Assembly: GCF_007858975.2 (NCBI RefSeq)
Contig: NZ_CP042220.2
Span: 2,294,001-2,358,000 of the forward strand
DNA from: Dickeya poaceiphila
GTDB taxonomy: Bacteria; Pseudomonadota; Gammaproteobacteria; Enterobacterales; Enterobacteriaceae
Reading direction: 5' to 3'
Length of the DNA stretch: 64,000 nt
Part shown: piece by piece, positions 16,732 through 27,778 of the stretch
How the letters are laid out: every line of letters begins with the position of its first letter
How positions within the stretch are numbered: the first letter of the stretch is position 1
Translations under genes and position numbers: made by a program
The notes under the pieces: generated by a model
What the model was told of the DNA's origin: nothing
What the model saw: the letters and a program-made list of their open reading frames with translations, nothing else
The model's database searches: none

Positions 16732-19700
16732 CTACGGCGTCGGCAGGATAGCTTTCGTTTCGCCACCAAACCCGCGTAGCCCCACCACATGCACGTGCTC
16801 GTGGTTCTGGAACACTTTTCGCACCAGCTTGTAGGTGGTGCCTTTCTCCGGGCTGATGTTCTCCGGCGCAGCGATAATCAGCTGCATTTCCAGGCGTTCG
16901 CATAGCTCGAACAAGGTGGCGATGGATTTGGCGTCAAGGCGCGCCGCTTCATCGAGAAACAGCAGACGGCATGGTGAGATATCCTTGCCACGCAAACGAC
17001 GCGACTCCTCTTCCCAGCTCTGAACCACCATCACCAGAATCGACATCCCGGTACCGATAGCCTCACCCGTGGACAACGCCCCGCTCTCGGCGCGCAGCCA
17101 GCCGTCAGCACCACGGTTGACTTCCACTTCCATCTCCAGATAGTTGCGGTAGTCCAGCAGCTCTTCACCGATAGTCTGCGGCGTGCGTTGTCCCATGTCG
17201 ATCTGTGGGTTAAGGCGCTGATACAGCTTCGCCAGCGCTTCAGAGAAGGTCAGGCGAGTGCTGTTGAACAGATCCTGATGCATCTCCTGCTGCTCAGACA
17301 ACACAGTCAGCAGCGTGGTGTGAGTTTCGCGTACGTTAACATTTAGCCGCACGCTCTTAACCTGACCAAACGCCACCGACTGTAGCCCCTGGTTGAGCAT
17401 ACGGATACGGTTCTGCTCGCGCTGAATGGTCTTGCGGATGATGTTCGCCACGCTGCGGGAACTGATCGCCAGCGTCTTCTCACGGGCAGTCAACTCTTCG
17501 GTCAGCCGGTTCAGCTCGATCTCCATCTGTTCGATGGCTTCCACCGGGTCATCGGTGCGAATAATATCCTGACGGATACGCTCACGCAGATGCTGATACA
17601 CCGCGATGTAGAACTGGACTTTGCGCTCTGGTCGTTTCGGATCTTCCGACATGCGCAGCACGTCGCGCAGGTGTTCGTTGTCCGCCACCGCCTGACGCAA
17701 CGCTCCCAATGCCTTATCCGACATCGAGCGCAGTTCGTCGCCACTCATGTACGCCAGCTCACGACGATGCAGACGGCGTTCAACGCCATTGTCTTTCACC
17801 AGCCGCATTACCGCGCACCAGCCCGCCTTGGCGGTAACCACCTGTTCACGCATCACATGGTAGTCGCGCTCCAGTTTGCGCAATTTCTTCTGCAAGCTAT
17901 CCATTTCCGCTTCACAGAAAGTGATCTGTTTCTCCAGTTGATTGCGCCGGGCACGATTGGCGCTCAGGGCGGCGTGCAGCTCATCACGACGCGTCCGGGC
18001 GCGGGCTTCAGCGTCAGCATCGGCACGTACGCCGATATCCGACAGTTCCTGCGTCAGCTCTTTGAGCATGTCGCGTTTGGCGTCGTAAGAACTTTTCAGC
18101 GATGCCTGCAACTGGCTGTACTGGGTCAGTTGCGCCTGCTGCTGTCGCAGTTGTTCGCGGGCACGGGTACGTTCCTGCTCTGCCTGTTCCAGCCGCTGAC
18201 GCAGTTTATCGTTGAGATCGGCATTGGCGTTCAACATGCCTGCCGAGTCGGTGTAGCTGAAATGGGCGCGGCGCTGCACCACCTCGGTCAGGGCGAATGC
18301 CTGCTGTTTGGCAGCACGCTGGGCTGACTGCGCCTGCGCATAATCTTCACGCATCTGCTCGTGTTGTTGCGGATCGTTCTGCAACACCGACGCCAACGGC
18401 TCCAGTTTCACCAGCGACGCTCCGTGCTGCTGCATGAAACGAGCCGCCTCTTCGGCTTCATCCAGTTCTTCGCGCAGTTCTTCCACCCGATCAGCCAGTG
18501 CATCGTCACACAACAGGCTGATGCGCGGAATCAGGCGGTTGAGCATACCGGCCTGCTCTTTCGCTTGCTCATACTGCTGGCGCTGCTGCTGATTTTCGTT
18601 ATCGAAATTGCTGATGGCGCGTTCCAGCTCGCCGCGACGAGTGCTGATCTGGCGAATTTCCGCTTCCGGATCAGCGTCAAATGCCACCGCTAAATGGCTG
18701 CCGATAAAGCGGCTGAACGCCTGATGCAGGCGCTGAATCTTCTGTACATCAAACGATAGCGTGGCGTATTGCTCGGACAGTTGCTCACGCTCTTCACGCA
18801 AACTCTCCAGACGCTGCTCACGGGCGGCCCGGCCAAACAACGGCACCTCCGGGAAACGTGAGTAGCGCCACTGCCGATCAGCGATTTTCACTACCACCGC
18901 TTTTTCCAGCTCTTCCACCTCGAACACGCTGTCGTCGAACGATTGCGGATCGCCCTCAATCAGGTAGAGGTCTTCCGGGCAATCGTCCAGACCAGCCAGT
19001 TGTTCACGCACCAGCGACAAATCCGCCACCACAATGGCGTGACGTGACGGGCCGTATAACGCGGAGAAGTACGGTGCGTCATCCAGCGTGACATCATCAT
19101 AGATTTCAGATAACAACACCCCGCCAAACCGCTCCGCCAGCGCATTAAGCCTAGGGTCTTCGGAGCCGCCCGGCTGACTCAGGCGCTCAATCTGCTCATC
19201 CACCTGCTGCTTACGCACCGCCACACTGTCGCGCTCCACCGTGGTTTCACGCTCACGCTCCAGCAGTTGCTGCATGAATTCGGTGACCTGTTGGCTATCA
19301 GCAAAATTTTCGCCGCTCTGTTCACCTAGCTGGGTCAGGGCTTCCTGCGCCGCCAGCCATACCGGTGCACGGGTGGTCAGTTGCGCAATCCGCTGCTGGA
19401 TCTGTTCCAGCTCCTGACGCAGCGCCAGACGGTGCTCACCAGCCTCCGACACACGGACGGATAAATCCTCGATACGCGCTTCCAGCTCCTGTTGCAGGTC
19501 GTCGAGGTCTTCCGGCTGATAATCCTGACCGCTACGCTTGATGAATTCCTGCAACAAACGCTCGGCGTCTTGTTGTTCGCGCCGACGCTGTTCCAATTCC
19601 GACAACCGCATACGCAGCGGTTGCACCTGTTCAGCCAGATAGCGTTGGGAAGAACTATCGCGCAACAGATCACGGGCAACGTCCCAGGCTTCACTGCGGC

Positions 19701-21168
19701 TAACGGCGCCAGCAATGCGGCACACCAACTGATAAGCCTGCTCGAACTGACTATTGGCGGCATCTGCCACGCTCAGCTTTTGCTCCAGCATCAGCAGCAA
19801 TTCTGTCGCTTCCTGCTCTTTGGCCTGGAAGCTATCAAGCCACTCATCGGCGTTATCCGCCGTCAGTTCAGGTACCTGGCACAAGCTGCGAGCGCGCTCC
19901 AGCGCTTGTTGTGCCTGCTGGTACTGAATCGCACGCGTTTGCTGCACATCCAGCGCCTGCTGGTAATCGGCCAGTTGGCTCTTCAGCTCGTCTACTTCCT
20001 GCTCGGCGGCATCAGCACGGGCTTCATTCTCTTCGAGTTGATCGCGCGCTTCTTCCACCACCTCGTTTTGTTCTTCCAGCCGGTAGCTCAGCTCTTCCAG
20101 GTCAGCGTTGTAACGCTCGATTTTCTCCTGCTGGCGCATCGCGGTCTGCACCAGATTGAGGTGATCGCTGGCGGCTTGATAATCGGTTTCCAGATCGCTT
20201 TCAGCACCGCTCTGCTCTTGCAGTTCGCGCGCCATTTCCACATGGCGAGTCTGCTCGGTGATCAACTGTTTGCGGCTGGCAAACAATTCGCGTCGCAACG
20301 ACAGCGCACCATCCAGATGGATGCGTCGCTCATTGGCGTGACGCATGTAATCCGCTGCCACATAAGACGTCGCTTCGGAAATCAGGTGCTTGAACAGGTC
20401 GCGGTCCGACTGGGTAACGCGAATCGCTTCCAGCGTCATGCGGTTTTCACGCAGCGCCGCTTCCATATCCTGAAAGGCTTTGCGCACCCCGCTGTTTTCC
20501 GGCAACAGATAATCGCGCAGCGAGCGGGTAATCGCGCTGGAAATCCCGCCGTACAGCGAGGCTTCGATCAAGCGGTAGAACTTGCTGCGGTCCGATGCCG
20601 AACGCAGGCGTCTGGGCACCACGCCCAGATCAAACATCAGCGAGTGGTAATCGGTGATGGAATTGAACTGCTTGAACTGAACGCCTTCGTACTCATCGAG
20701 CCTGTCTTTCACTTCCTGCAACGACAGTACGCGTGCCTGCCGCTCACCCACCGTCTGAGTGAGAATTTGCGTCGGCGAGACAGCGACAGGCAACCCCTGA
20801 ATGGTAAAGGGTTTGATATCGACCTTGCGGTCACGCCCGGCGACCTGCTGCAAGCGAACCCCAACCAGCACGCGCTGATGACGGGAGTTCACCACGTCCA
20901 GCACCGAGTAACACACACCAGCGCGCAGCTTGCCGTGCAACCCTTTGTCGCGGGAACCGCTGGTCGCGCCCGCTTCCGTGGTATTACGGAAATGCAGCAA
21001 CGTCAAATCCGGGATCAGCGCAGTAATAAACGCCGCCATGGTAGTGGATTTCCCGGCGCCGTTGCCCCCGGACAAGGTAGTGACCAGTTCGTCCAAATCA
21101 AAGGTGCGGGCAAAGAAACCGTTCCAGTTAACCAGCGTCAGTGAGCGAAATTTACCGCGTTCAATCAT
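16732..21168 (-). CDS. mukB: Chromosome partition protein MukB (SMC-like ATPase)
   Basis: MukB is the SMC-like motor of the MukBEF condensin, which organises and segregates the chromosome. The 1478-residue protein has the N-terminal Walker [12 protein letters not shown] (residues 33-43), long coiled coils with a central hinge, and the C-terminal signature [13 protein letters not shown] and Walker [13 protein letters not shown]. Length is close to E. coli MukB (1486). Its ATG overlaps the mukE stop by 4 bases. It is last in the operon cmoM-mukF-mukE-mukB. Confidence 0.97.
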   Translation of the reverse strand: MIERGKFRSLTLVNWNGFFARTFDLDELVTTLSGGNGAGKSTTMAAFITALIPDLTLLHFRNTTEAGATSGSRDKGLHGKLRAGVCYSVLDVVNSRHQRVLVGVRLQQVAGRDRKVDIKPFTIQGLPVAVSPTQILTQTVGERQARVLSLQEVKDRLDEYEGVQFKQFNSITDYHSLMFDLGVVPRRLRSASDRSKFYRLIEASLYGGISSAITRSLRDYLLPENSGVRKAFQDMEAALRENRMTLEAIRVTQSDRDLFKHLISEATSYVAADYMRHANERRIHLDGALSLRRELFASRKQLITEQTRHVEMARELQEQSGAESDLETDYQAASDHLNLVQTAMRQQEKIERYNADLEELSYRLEEQNEVVEEARDQLEENEARADAAEQEVDELKSQLADYQQALDVQQTRAIQYQQAQQALERARSLCQVPELTADNADEWLDSFQAKEQEATELLLMLEQKLSVADAANSQFEQAYQLVCRIAGAVSRSEAWDVARDLLRDSSSQRYLAEQVQPLRMRLSELEQRRREQQDAERLLQEFIKRSGQDYQPEDLDDLQQELEARIEDLSVRVSEAGEHRLALRQELEQIQQRIAQLTTRAPVWLAAQEALTQLGEQSGENFADSQQVTEFMQQLLERERETTVERDSVAVRKQQVDEQIERLSQPGGSEDPRLNALAERFGGVLLSEIYDDVTLDDAPYFSALYGPSRHAIVVADLSLVREQLAGLDDCPEDLYLIEGDPQSFDDSVFEVEELEKAVVVKIADRQWRYSRFPEVPLFGRAAREQRLESLREEREQLSEQYATLSFDVQKIQRLHQAFSRFIGSHLAVAFDADPEAEIRQISTRRGELERAISNFDNENQQQRQQYEQAKEQAGMLNRLIPRISLLCDDALADRVEELREELDEAEEAARFMQQHGASLVKLEPLASVLQNDPQQHEQMREDYAQAQSAQRAAKQQAFALTEVVQRRAHFSYTDSAGMLNANADLNDKLRQRLEQAEQERTRAREQLRQQQAQLTQYSQLQASLKSSYDAKRDMLKELTQELSDIGVRADADAEARARTRRDELHAALSANRARRNQLEKQITFCEAEMDSLQKKLRKLERDYHVMREQVVTAKAGWCAVMRLVKDNGVERRLHRRELAYMSGDELRSMSDKALGALRQAVADNEHLRDVLRMSEDPKRPERKVQFYIAVYQHLRERIRQDIIRTDDPVEAIEQMEIELNRLTEELTAREKTLAISSRSVANIIRKTIQREQNRIRMLNQGLQSVAFGQVKSVRLNVNVRETHTTLLTVLSEQQEMHQDLFNSTRLTFSEALAKLYQRLNPQIDMGQRTPQTIGEELLDYRNYLEMEVEVNRGADGWLRAESGALSTGEAIGTGMSILVMVVQSWEEESRRLRGKDISPCRLLFLDEAARLDAKSIATLFELCERLEMQLIIAAPENISPEKGTTYKLVRKVFQNHEHVHVVGLRGFGGETKAILPTP

Positions 21169-21887
21169 TCCTGTTCATCCTCAGCTCGTTGCTCATCACT
21201 GGAAGGGGTATCGCTGTCATCGCTATCATCCAGTGACAGGCTGCCATCCACCGGCATGGCTTCGCCATCACGGATCATTCTCAGTTGCGCTTCGCGCGGA
21301 TCATCGCCGCTGCGCACATCAGCGCCGAAACGGAACACCGCCTCGGTAATGCGGAATTTGCTGCTGTCTGCCCCCATGAAATAGATCATGCCGAGACGGC
21401 GCAGCCGGTTAAGCGAGGTGCGAACTTTCTCCTGCAATTTCTGCCGGTCAAGGTCCGAGCCGGTAGAGCGCTGGTTCACCAGCTTCAGCAGTTTATTTTC
21501 GTCCGCCAGACTCAGCAGTTCCTCATACAGCTCCTGTTGGCTGAAAATACCCTCATGCGCCAGTCGTTCAGGGCTGAGATAGAGATAACAGAGGATTTTA
21601 CCCACCATCATGTCCAGTTCGGACAACACCGAACGCGGGATAAGCGTAGTGGAGCGCGGTCTTAGGTAGAAAAAACCTTCCGGCGCACGAATCAGCTCCA
21701 CATTGTAACGACCGTAGAACTGTTCCAGTTCATCCTGAAAATCCATCAGGAAGACATGATTCTCCAGCTCTTCCACGCCAATGTGACGCCCGGCGCGCAA
21801 CTGGCTGTCCAGCGCCGGAAATAAGGTGTTGGACAGCGCGGTCATCAGCCGGGCGGAAATGTGTTGATCAATATTTGTCGATGACAT
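21165..21887 (-). CDS. mukE: Chromosome partition protein MukE
   Basis: MukE is the KITE-type subunit of MukBEF and binds MukF and DNA. The 240-residue product has long blocks identical to E. coli MukE, such as [20 protein letters not shown] and the winged-helix portion that follows it. The ORF extends to 22004 inside mukF, but the family start MSSTNID at 21887 is used, giving a 20-base overlap with mukF. The C-terminal tail is acidic and low in complexity ([14 protein letters not shown]). Confidence 0.96.
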   Translation of the reverse strand: MSSTNIDQHISARLMTALSNTLFPALDSQLRAGRHIGVEELENHVFLMDFQDELEQFYGRYNVELIRAPEGFFYLRPRSTTLIPRSVLSELDMMVGKILCYLYLSPERLAHEGIFSQQELYEELLSLADENKLLKLVNQRSTGSDLDRQKLQEKVRTSLNRLRRLGMIYFMGADSSKFRITEAVFRFGADVRSGDDPREAQLRMIRDGEAMPVDGSLSLDDSDDSDTPSSDEQRAEDEQE

Positions 21888-23190
21888 GGGCCTGCACCTT
21901 GGCTCCGTAATCATTGATTGCCTGCCACAGCGCAGGCAATCCGGTGAAATCAGCTTCGGCCACGCCCAGGCGAACCGCCTGGTCGACCACGATTCGGGCA
22001 ACATCGAAATGCTGCGAGCGCGGATACTGCGTCAGGTATTCCCGCACCACGTCGCCCAAATTAAGCGGTATGTGTTGCTGTTTGTATTTCTGCAGTGCCT
22101 GCTCAATCATAGCGGCGATCTGCTCACGAATTTCACTGAAGGCCTCGTACTCCAGATCCGGCGGCAACTCGCCGGTGACCTCTTCAGAACGCAACGCCAG
22201 CTCTTCATCGCGCATATCCAGCAGGCGATCGGCATTCGCGTAGGTCAACGCCCATGGCGCATCGAAATAGCTTTGTACCGACTGACGCAACCGCTGGGCA
22301 AATACGCGATTCTTATCCATATCGATGGCGGTACGGATGAATTTGTGTACGTGGCGGTCATAGCCGATCCACAAGTCGATACTCTGCTGGCCCCAGCTAA
22401 TGATGCGGTCGAGTTTGCCTTGCAGGTCAAATACCAGATTATCGACAAACTCCAGCGCCGCCTGACCGAGCGTGGCATCCTGAATGCGCAACAGACTGGT
22501 TTGTAGCTTGTCGCCTGCCGCTTCCAGCGTGTCCTGCAATTCACGCAGGGTATCGGACGTTTCGGTCAGTAACTTTTCACAGTTGGAAATAGCCGCACGC
22601 CAGTCCTGATTGAGCAGCCCGGCGATATTCTCTTTCACCCCTTGCTGCTGCTCATCCATCACCCGCTGCGACAGATCGATACTGTCGAAAATTTCCGCTA
22701 CCGAATACTTGAGCGGCGCAAACACGTTACGGTGCCAGTGGAACTCGTCGCCACCCTCTTGCGCGGCTTCCGCCGCGCGCCCCAATTCCTGCGCAACGAT
22801 TGATAACTGCATCGACAGGCGCAGCGCGGAGAACTCACGCTGGCGAATGTAATAGTCGGTAATGCCGATACCCAGCGGCGTCAAACGGTAAATCGCGTTG
22901 CCGTCCGCCAGTTCGCTGGTAAAACGGTTGATCAAACGCTGGCGCACCAAATCATTGATTGCATTATTGGCGCGCACCGGAATGGTTTCATTGGTTTGTT
23001 CAAAGCCCTTACTAACATGACGAAAGGCGTCCACCAGTTCCCCTTCGCTCATTTCGCCGTCCATACGCTCGCCATTCAGGGTGGCGATAGCCAGCAAAAA
23101 CGCCAGACGCTCGGTAGGCAGCGTAATGGCGAAGTCATTTTTTCTCGCCCAGGCAACCAGTTCGGGTACGGTCTGGGAAAAGTCACTCAT
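21868..23190 (-). CDS. mukF: Chromosome partition protein MukF (kleisin)
   Basis: MukF is the kleisin that bridges MukB heads and recruits MukE. The 440-residue product matches E. coli MukF in length. The N-terminal winged-helix dimerisation domain begins [20 protein letters not shown]; a helical middle region follows, and the C-terminal winged helix (about residues 380-440) contacts MukB. Its ATG overlaps the cmoM stop by 4 bases and its end overlaps mukE, so the operon is translationally coupled. Confidence 0.97.
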   Translation of the reverse strand: MSDFSQTVPELVAWARKNDFAITLPTERLAFLLAIATLNGERMDGEMSEGELVDAFRHVSKGFEQTNETIPVRANNAINDLVRQRLINRFTSELADGNAIYRLTPLGIGITDYYIRQREFSALRLSMQLSIVAQELGRAAEAAQEGGDEFHWHRNVFAPLKYSVAEIFDSIDLSQRVMDEQQQGVKENIAGLLNQDWRAAISNCEKLLTETSDTLRELQDTLEAAGDKLQTSLLRIQDATLGQAALEFVDNLVFDLQGKLDRIISWGQQSIDLWIGYDRHVHKFIRTAIDMDKNRVFAQRLRQSVQSYFDAPWALTYANADRLLDMRDEELALRSEEVTGELPPDLEYEAFSEIREQIAAMIEQALQKYKQQHIPLNLGDVVREYLTQYPRSQHFDVARIVVDQAVRLGVAEADFTGLPALWQAINDYGAKVQAHVIDKY

Positions 23191-23990
23191 AATGCATCCT
23201 TCATAGGGGGCTTATGCGCCATGACATGCTTGTGTGCCATAACATGAATGTAACGCCCCAGGCTAACAAAGGGCTCCTGCCGACAATACCGCTGTTCCAG
23301 CGCCAGCAGCAGGTCAAAATCGTCAATCTGTTGTTGCTTGTTTTGCAGATAGTCATGAAATACCCGGATACCGGTTTTACCGCTCAGTTGCAGCCCCAAC
23401 TCAGCCAGCCACTGATAGACCTGCGGTGGGTCAAGTGGATGATCCGGCGACAGCGAGCGGCGTTTGCGTTTGGGCATACCGGCGTCCACATAGCCGAAAT
23501 TGCCCAGCACCATGTTACGCATCACCAACGCCTGATGGTTGTAAAACATCAGCGACAGCGCGCCGCCCGGCGCCAGACAATCGCTCAACGCTCGCAACGC
23601 CGCTTGTGGCTCCGCTACCCACTCCAGCACAGCGTGGAACAGAACCAGATCCACCGGCTGCGACAAATGTGCGCCCACATCCTGTGCAGCGCAGCGCACG
23701 AAGCGCATGTTATCAGCCACGCCCTGCTCACCCGCCGCCTCACGGGCGCGCGCAATCATCTCATCAGAGAGATCGCACAACAACACCTGATGCCCCAACG
23801 CGGCCAAACGGCGGGACATCGGCCCTTCGCCGCCGCCCGCATCCAGAATGCGCAAAGGTCGTGCTGGCAGGCATGTCAGCAGGGTTTCCAGATCCTGCCA
23901 CAATACCGCCTGACGCAGCCGACCCTTGGTGGTGCCATAAATGTTTCGGGCAAATTTGTCAGCGATATCGTTAAAATTACGATCCTGCAT
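23187..23990 (-). CDS. cmoM: tRNA 5-carboxymethoxyuridine methyltransferase CmoM
   Basis: CmoM (SmtA) methylates cmo5U to mcmo5U at tRNA wobble position 34 using SAM. The SAM-binding motif [17 protein letters not shown] is near residue 47, with [11 protein letters not shown] further on, and [20 protein letters not shown] near the start is typical. The ORF extends to 24020, but MQDRNFND at 23990 is the family start. The C-terminus carries a 6-residue near-tandem duplication, [12 protein letters not shown] (23211-23246), not expected in the family. It is first in the operon with mukFEB. Confidence 0.94.
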   Translation of the reverse strand: MQDRNFNDIADKFARNIYGTTKGRLRQAVLWQDLETLLTCLPARPLRILDAGGGEGPMSRRLAALGHQVLLCDLSDEMIARAREAAGEQGVADNMRFVRCAAQDVGAHLSQPVDLVLFHAVLEWVAEPQAALRALSDCLAPGGALSLMFYNHQALVMRNMVLGNFGYVDAGMPKRKRRSLSPDHPLDPPQVYQWLAELGLQLSGKTGIRVFHDYLQNKQQQIDDFDLLLALEQRYCRQEPFVSLGRYIHVMAHKHVMAHKPPMKDAL

Positions 23991-24142
23991 TCCACGGTTC
24001 TGCATGATGGGCAATAGCACTACCTAAGCAACTGGTTTTTCTTTGAACCTGACATTCTGTCACAGGCTGGCCTAGAATAAATGGGTCTGAATACCTAATT
24101 TCGCCCGCATGGCGCTTTTTCACTCAAAAGGGACGCTATTTT

Positions 24143-24922
24143 ATGCTGTTTGCCGTTAAAAAATACATCGGTAGTCTATTGTTGCCACTGCCGTTGTTGA
24201 TGCTGGTCATAGGGCTTGCCCTCGCCTTGCTATGGTTTTCCCGTTGGCAAAAAACCGCCCGGATACTACTCACCGCAGGCTGGCTGGCACTATTGCTGCT
24301 GAGCTTGCAACCGGTGGCCGACAAGCTGTTATTGCCGCTGGAATCCCGTTATCCCACCTGGACGCCGGATTTCCCCAAAGTGAATTACATCGTGGTGTTG
24401 GGCGGTGGTTACACCTTTAACCCGGACTGGCCTCCCAGCGCCAACCTTATCAACAATAGTCTGGCTCGCGTCACCGAAGGCATCAGGCTATGGCGCGCTA
24501 ATCCCGGCGCTAAATTGATCTTTACCGGCGCAGCCGCGCAGGGTAACCCCGTGACCAGTGCCAGCACCTCTGCACGTGTCGCTGAAAGTCTGGGCGTTCC
24601 GCCGCAGGATATCCTGCTGGTGGATCAGGCCCACGACACCGAAGAAGAAGCCGCCGGAACCGAGGCGTTAATCGGCAAACAACCTTTCCTGCTGGTCACC
24701 TCCGCCAACCATCTGCCACGTGCCATCCGTTTTTTCCAGGCGCGCGGACTGCACCCGATTCCTGTCCCCGCCAATCAGTTGGCTATCACGTCACCACTGA
24801 ATCCATGGGAACGGGTATTCCCCTCCGCGCTCTATCTGTCGCACAGCGAGCGGGCCTGGTATGAAGGATTAGGCTTGATCTGGCAACAAATGAAAGGAAT
24901 TACTCCGGCGCCGGAATCCTGA
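24143..24922 (+). CDS. elyC: Envelope biogenesis factor ElyC (DUF218)
   Basis: ElyC (YcbC) is an inner-membrane protein affecting envelope and peptidoglycan integrity; its biochemical role is not settled. The 259-residue product has two N-terminal transmembrane segments (about residues 11-31 and 38-55) and a DUF218 domain starting near VNYIVVLGGG (about residue 81), with TSANHLPRAIRFF inside it. It is divergent from cmoM-mukFEB, with 152 bases between, as in E. coli. Confidence 0.93.
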   Translation: MLFAVKKYIGSLLLPLPLLMLVIGLALALLWFSRWQKTARILLTAGWLALLLLSLQPVADKLLLPLESRYPTWTPDFPKVNYIVVLGGGYTFNPDWPPSANLINNSLARVTEGIRLWRANPGAKLIFTGAAAQGNPVTSASTSARVAESLGVPPQDILLVDQAHDTEEEAAGTEALIGKQPFLLVTSANHLPRAIRFFQARGLHPIPVPANQLAITSPLNPWERVFPSALYLSHSERAWYEGLGLIWQQMKGITPAPES

Positions 24923-24960
24923 TAGCTGCACGCGGGTGACAGAGTCACCCGCATCATTGG

Positions 24961-25857
24961 TTATTCCAGCCAGGGCAATAATTCACGGGTCGCAGCGTCA
25001 AACAACGGGCGATCCAACTGACCCGTATGAATGTAGCGGGAAACCGCCGCCCACAGGATATACAGCCAGCGACGGCAGACAAAAGACTCCGCCAGCGGAG
25101 CTTGCTTCAGGTAATGATAAAGCAGCTGTTCCGGCATCCCCGACTCTTCACATAACCGAAACAGATCGTACTCACGTGGTGCCCACAACATCATGCCGGG
25201 ATTGATCATCGCCAGCAGTTGATCGCTGCGTGGATCTTTCAACATGCTGCGTAGGGTCAGGTTACCGTGCACCAATACGCAATTGTCATCGAAATCGTCA
25301 AACAGCGCCGGCAAGCTCTGCCGGGATCGGTACAGCACGGTTCTATCCTGCTGGGTCAACTGCGCGGCGTTGACATTCATCAGTGTGGCCCACAGCACTT
25401 CCAGCCGCTGGCGATACCAGTTCGGCCAGTTGTTCTCCTGCATACTGTCCACTGTACCGACACAGCCGTGGCTGTCGATCCGATGCCAGGCCAGCATGTT
25501 TTCAACAATCTGGTCCATCAACAGTGTCCAGCGTTGAGGCGAACGGGACGGCGCTTCTACCGACACGCCACGCAAACGTTCGATAAGCAACAATTCCTTG
25601 TAAGGCGCCTGATTGGTCATCACTATTCCATAGACCGTGGGCAGCCTGACTTCTCCCTCACGAGACAGCATGGTCAGCTTATAGGCCTCTTGCGCGGCAA
25701 CCCCCTGACAAATATAACTTTTCGCCAGCAACGGCATGGCGTTACCTGCGTGATCATACAAGGCATACAAATGCGCATAGGGCTGTTCACTGATACGTTC
25801 AAGACGGCTGAGCGATTCTCCCAGCACCGTACTTAACTCAGTTTTTAATAGTTCCAT
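24961..25857 (-). CDS. ycbJ: Phosphotransferase-like protein YcbJ
   Basis: A 298-residue protein of the YcbJ family, related to aminoglycoside phosphotransferase/choline kinase folds. Conserved blocks are ELLLIERLRGVSVEAPSRSP, MLAWHRIDSHGCVGTVD, and the kinase-like catalytic loop NCVLVHGNLTLRSMLKD with a probable metal-binding segment at MINPGMMLW. In the catalytic loop Asn replaces the Asp of HGD, as also in E. coli YcbJ, so kinase activity is doubtful. The ORF extends to 25887, but MELLKTELS at 25857 fits the family. Convergent with elyC. Confidence 0.9.
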   Translation of the reverse strand: MELLKTELSTVLGESLSRLERISEQPYAHLYALYDHAGNAMPLLAKSYICQGVAAQEAYKLTMLSREGEVRLPTVYGIVMTNQAPYKELLLIERLRGVSVEAPSRSPQRWTLLMDQIVENMLAWHRIDSHGCVGTVDSMQENNWPNWYRQRLEVLWATLMNVNAAQLTQQDRTVLYRSRQSLPALFDDFDDNCVLVHGNLTLRSMLKDPRSDQLLAMINPGMMLWAPREYDLFRLCEESGMPEQLLYHYLKQAPLAESFVCRRWLYILWAAVSRYIHTGQLDRPLFDAATRELLPWLE

Positions 25858-26101
25858 CGGCGGCGGCTCTCGCTGTTGCAGGCACACTTATCTGCTTATC
25901 ATGCGAGCAGTACACAACAATTTCCCCAATACAGATCAAAGAAAACGGGATATGCAACCTCGCATAAGCCAACGAAACAGGCAGTAAGCATCAACAGGAT
26001 GTTTCCAGCGCGATAGCACTCCGTCACTGGCGGCAAAATGCCCGCAAAAGCAGGCATCGTTACGTCATGCAAGTGGTTTTTCGATGAATCGGCGAATACG
26101 A

Positions 26102-27421
26102 TTATTTACGTTCGAACGCCCCCAGATCCGGTGCGGCCCCTTCATAGGCGATATTCACATCGACACCTTTGTCGATCATCCAGCTGTCTGACGCCAAACG
26201 AAGGTTCTTCAGCACCGGCAAGCTGCCATCTGGCTGACGCGCCGCATCCCAGCCTGTCGTCGATACACTCTGGAACTCCGCATCGGAAAGCACATTGCTG
26301 AAGTTCCAGGAGTTGTAGCGCATATTAGCGCCATCGGTATAGGACAGCGATTGTGATCGGGCTGCATAAGAAATGTTGTTACGCAGCGTACCCAAGGCTA
26401 TCGTGTTACCGTTCGCATCAATGCCCCGCATATTGTAGTTGACGGCGTTATTGAACGACGTGTTGTTGAAGAAATCATTCGCCACCGGATGGTGATTGGC
26501 GTAGAACCCCGCCGCTTTGTTCAGGAATGCCACCGAATTACGCACAATATGCTTCGGTGCATTGCTCACATATTTTGCCCCGTATCCACCGGCCTTGAAG
26601 CCGTTACCGTTGCCAGCGGGCAGTGATGTAGTCGTGCCAGGCAGGTACCCCTGAGACCAGGCCCACGAGTTTTCAATAGTCACCGATGAATAGGCATTGA
26701 TCAGGTCAAAACCGTCATCCGAGTTAGACCAGGCTCGGCAACCACTGAAAATATTGCCCGGCATATTGGCGGCAATATGCGCGCCAAAGCCATCACCACT
26801 CTGTCCGGCACCGTTAGACGTCAGTGGATCATAGTTATGGTGCGAATCGGTATTAAGGACGGTGTTATAGGCGCCATTTTGTAAAAATAACCCGGCCCCC
26901 ATAATATGGTGGATATTGAGCTGTTCGAACTGATTGTTACTACCTTTGATCCACACCCCCCAGGATTCATGATTTTTATTGTTGTTTTGCGGTACCCCGG
27001 TTATTTCCAATCCTTTAAGGGTTATCCAGTCAGCGACGACGTTAAATCCTTTAACGCGACAGTCATCCGTCATCTGGCTAAAATCAAACACCGGGGTTTC
27101 ACCGGTATAGGCGACATACTCAATACGTTTGCCGGAGATACCACTCTTGTTGAGCGTAATCGCATTCACGATATCTGTCTGGCTGGCGCAGCTATTAAGC
27201 CCAACGGTAAAAGTGTAGGTGCCGCCGCGAACCCATAACCGATCACCCGGAGAAAGCGTCTGTTGTGCTCGGCCAAAGGATTTCCAGGGGGCACTTTTAC
27301 TGCCATTGGCAGTATCGCTGCCATTTGGCGCCAGATAATATTCCGCCGCCAGAGTTTGTGCGGCAGTCCCAGTCAGTACGCATCCCATGATTATGGGTAA
27401 AAATTTTTTATTCATTTTCAT
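26102..27421 (-). CDS. pelN: Secreted pectate lyase, polysaccharide lyase family 9 (PelN-like)
   Basis: A 439-residue secreted pectate lyase of family PL9, cleaving polygalacturonate of plant cell walls by beta-elimination. The signal peptide ends near TLAAEYYL (about residue 24), and the mature protein opens YYLAPNGSDTANGSKSAPW. The parallel beta-helix carries the metal-binding cluster WSNSDDGFDLINA (about residues 230-242) and GNGFKAGGYGA with the likely catalytic Lys. The end PDLGAFERK is shared with Dickeya PelL, but the rest differs enough that PelN is the better guess; the symbol is from memory of the family. The ATG at 27421 or the next at 27415 may be used. It is inserted between ycbJ and kdsB, which are neighbours in E. 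coli. Confidence 0.82.
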   Translation of the reverse strand: MKMNKKFLPIIMGCVLTGTAAQTLAAEYYLAPNGSDTANGSKSAPWKSFGRAQQTLSPGDRLWVRGGTYTFTVGLNSCASQTDIVNAITLNKSGISGKRIEYVAYTGETPVFDFSQMTDDCRVKGFNVVADWITLKGLEITGVPQNNNKNHESWGVWIKGSNNQFEQLNIHHIMGAGLFLQNGAYNTVLNTDSHHNYDPLTSNGAGQSGDGFGAHIAANMPGNIFSGCRAWSNSDDGFDLINAYSSVTIENSWAWSQGYLPGTTTSLPAGNGNGFKAGGYGAKYVSNAPKHIVRNSVAFLNKAAGFYANHHPVANDFFNNTSFNNAVNYNMRGIDANGNTIALGTLRNNISYAARSQSLSYTDGANMRYNSWNFSNVLSDAEFQSVSTTGWDAARQPDGSLPVLKNLRLASDSWMIDKGVDVNIAYEGAAPDLGAFERK

Positions 27422-27521
27422 TGTTACACCAGCCTTAAGTAAAAAAATCAATACATTCATCATTCTGGGATGAATGCCATCCGATAATAAGCCATGCTCA
27501 ATAATTGTTTATCCAGGCCAT

Positions 27522-27573
27522 CGGTTTTTATTATTCCTGCCTCTTTTCATTATTCTTGCCAAGAATAAAAACC
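27522..27573. promoter_or_regulatory. Nested palindromes upstream of the pectate lyase gene
   Basis: An inverted repeat CGGTTTTTATT (27522-27532) / AATAAAAACCG (27563-27573) encloses a second, 17-base palindrome TATTCTTG-C-CAAGAATA (27551-27567). It lies 100-150 bases upstream of the pectate lyase start. It does not look like the KdgR box I know. It may be an operator for another regulator or a promoter-linked hairpin; this is inference. Confidence 0.45.
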
Positions 27574-27719
27574 GTCTCTATCAGACGCTGGGTTTATTAA
27601 TTATACAGCGGCATGAGTGGTCTGCCATCACGTCAGGCAAACCAGGTAAACGAGGCAAGTGGCAAGTAATCTCCTGATTACGTTGAACGGCTGGTACTAA
27701 TAACAGCAATTTGTGGGAT

Positions 27720-27752
27720 AAAAAAAGCGCATGTGCTGACAACACATGCGCT
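27720..27752 (-). terminator. Terminator of the msbA-lpxK-ycaR-kdsB unit
   Basis: Stem AGCGCATGTG / CACATGCGCT with a short loop, followed on the minus strand by a run of seven T. It lies 26 bases after the kdsB stop. Confidence 0.88.
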
Positions 27753-27778
27753 TACGAGACGGTGTACCGGAACTGACG

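Noticed and set aside
19492..21144. 550-codon ORF on the plus strand
   Set aside because: Antisense to mukB coiled-coil coding sequence; Gln/Leu-rich because of the reverse complement of heptad codons.
27422..27521. KdgR box upstream of the pectate lyase gene
   Set aside because: I looked for the known GAAAC/TTTCA-type operator and found no convincing match near the start.
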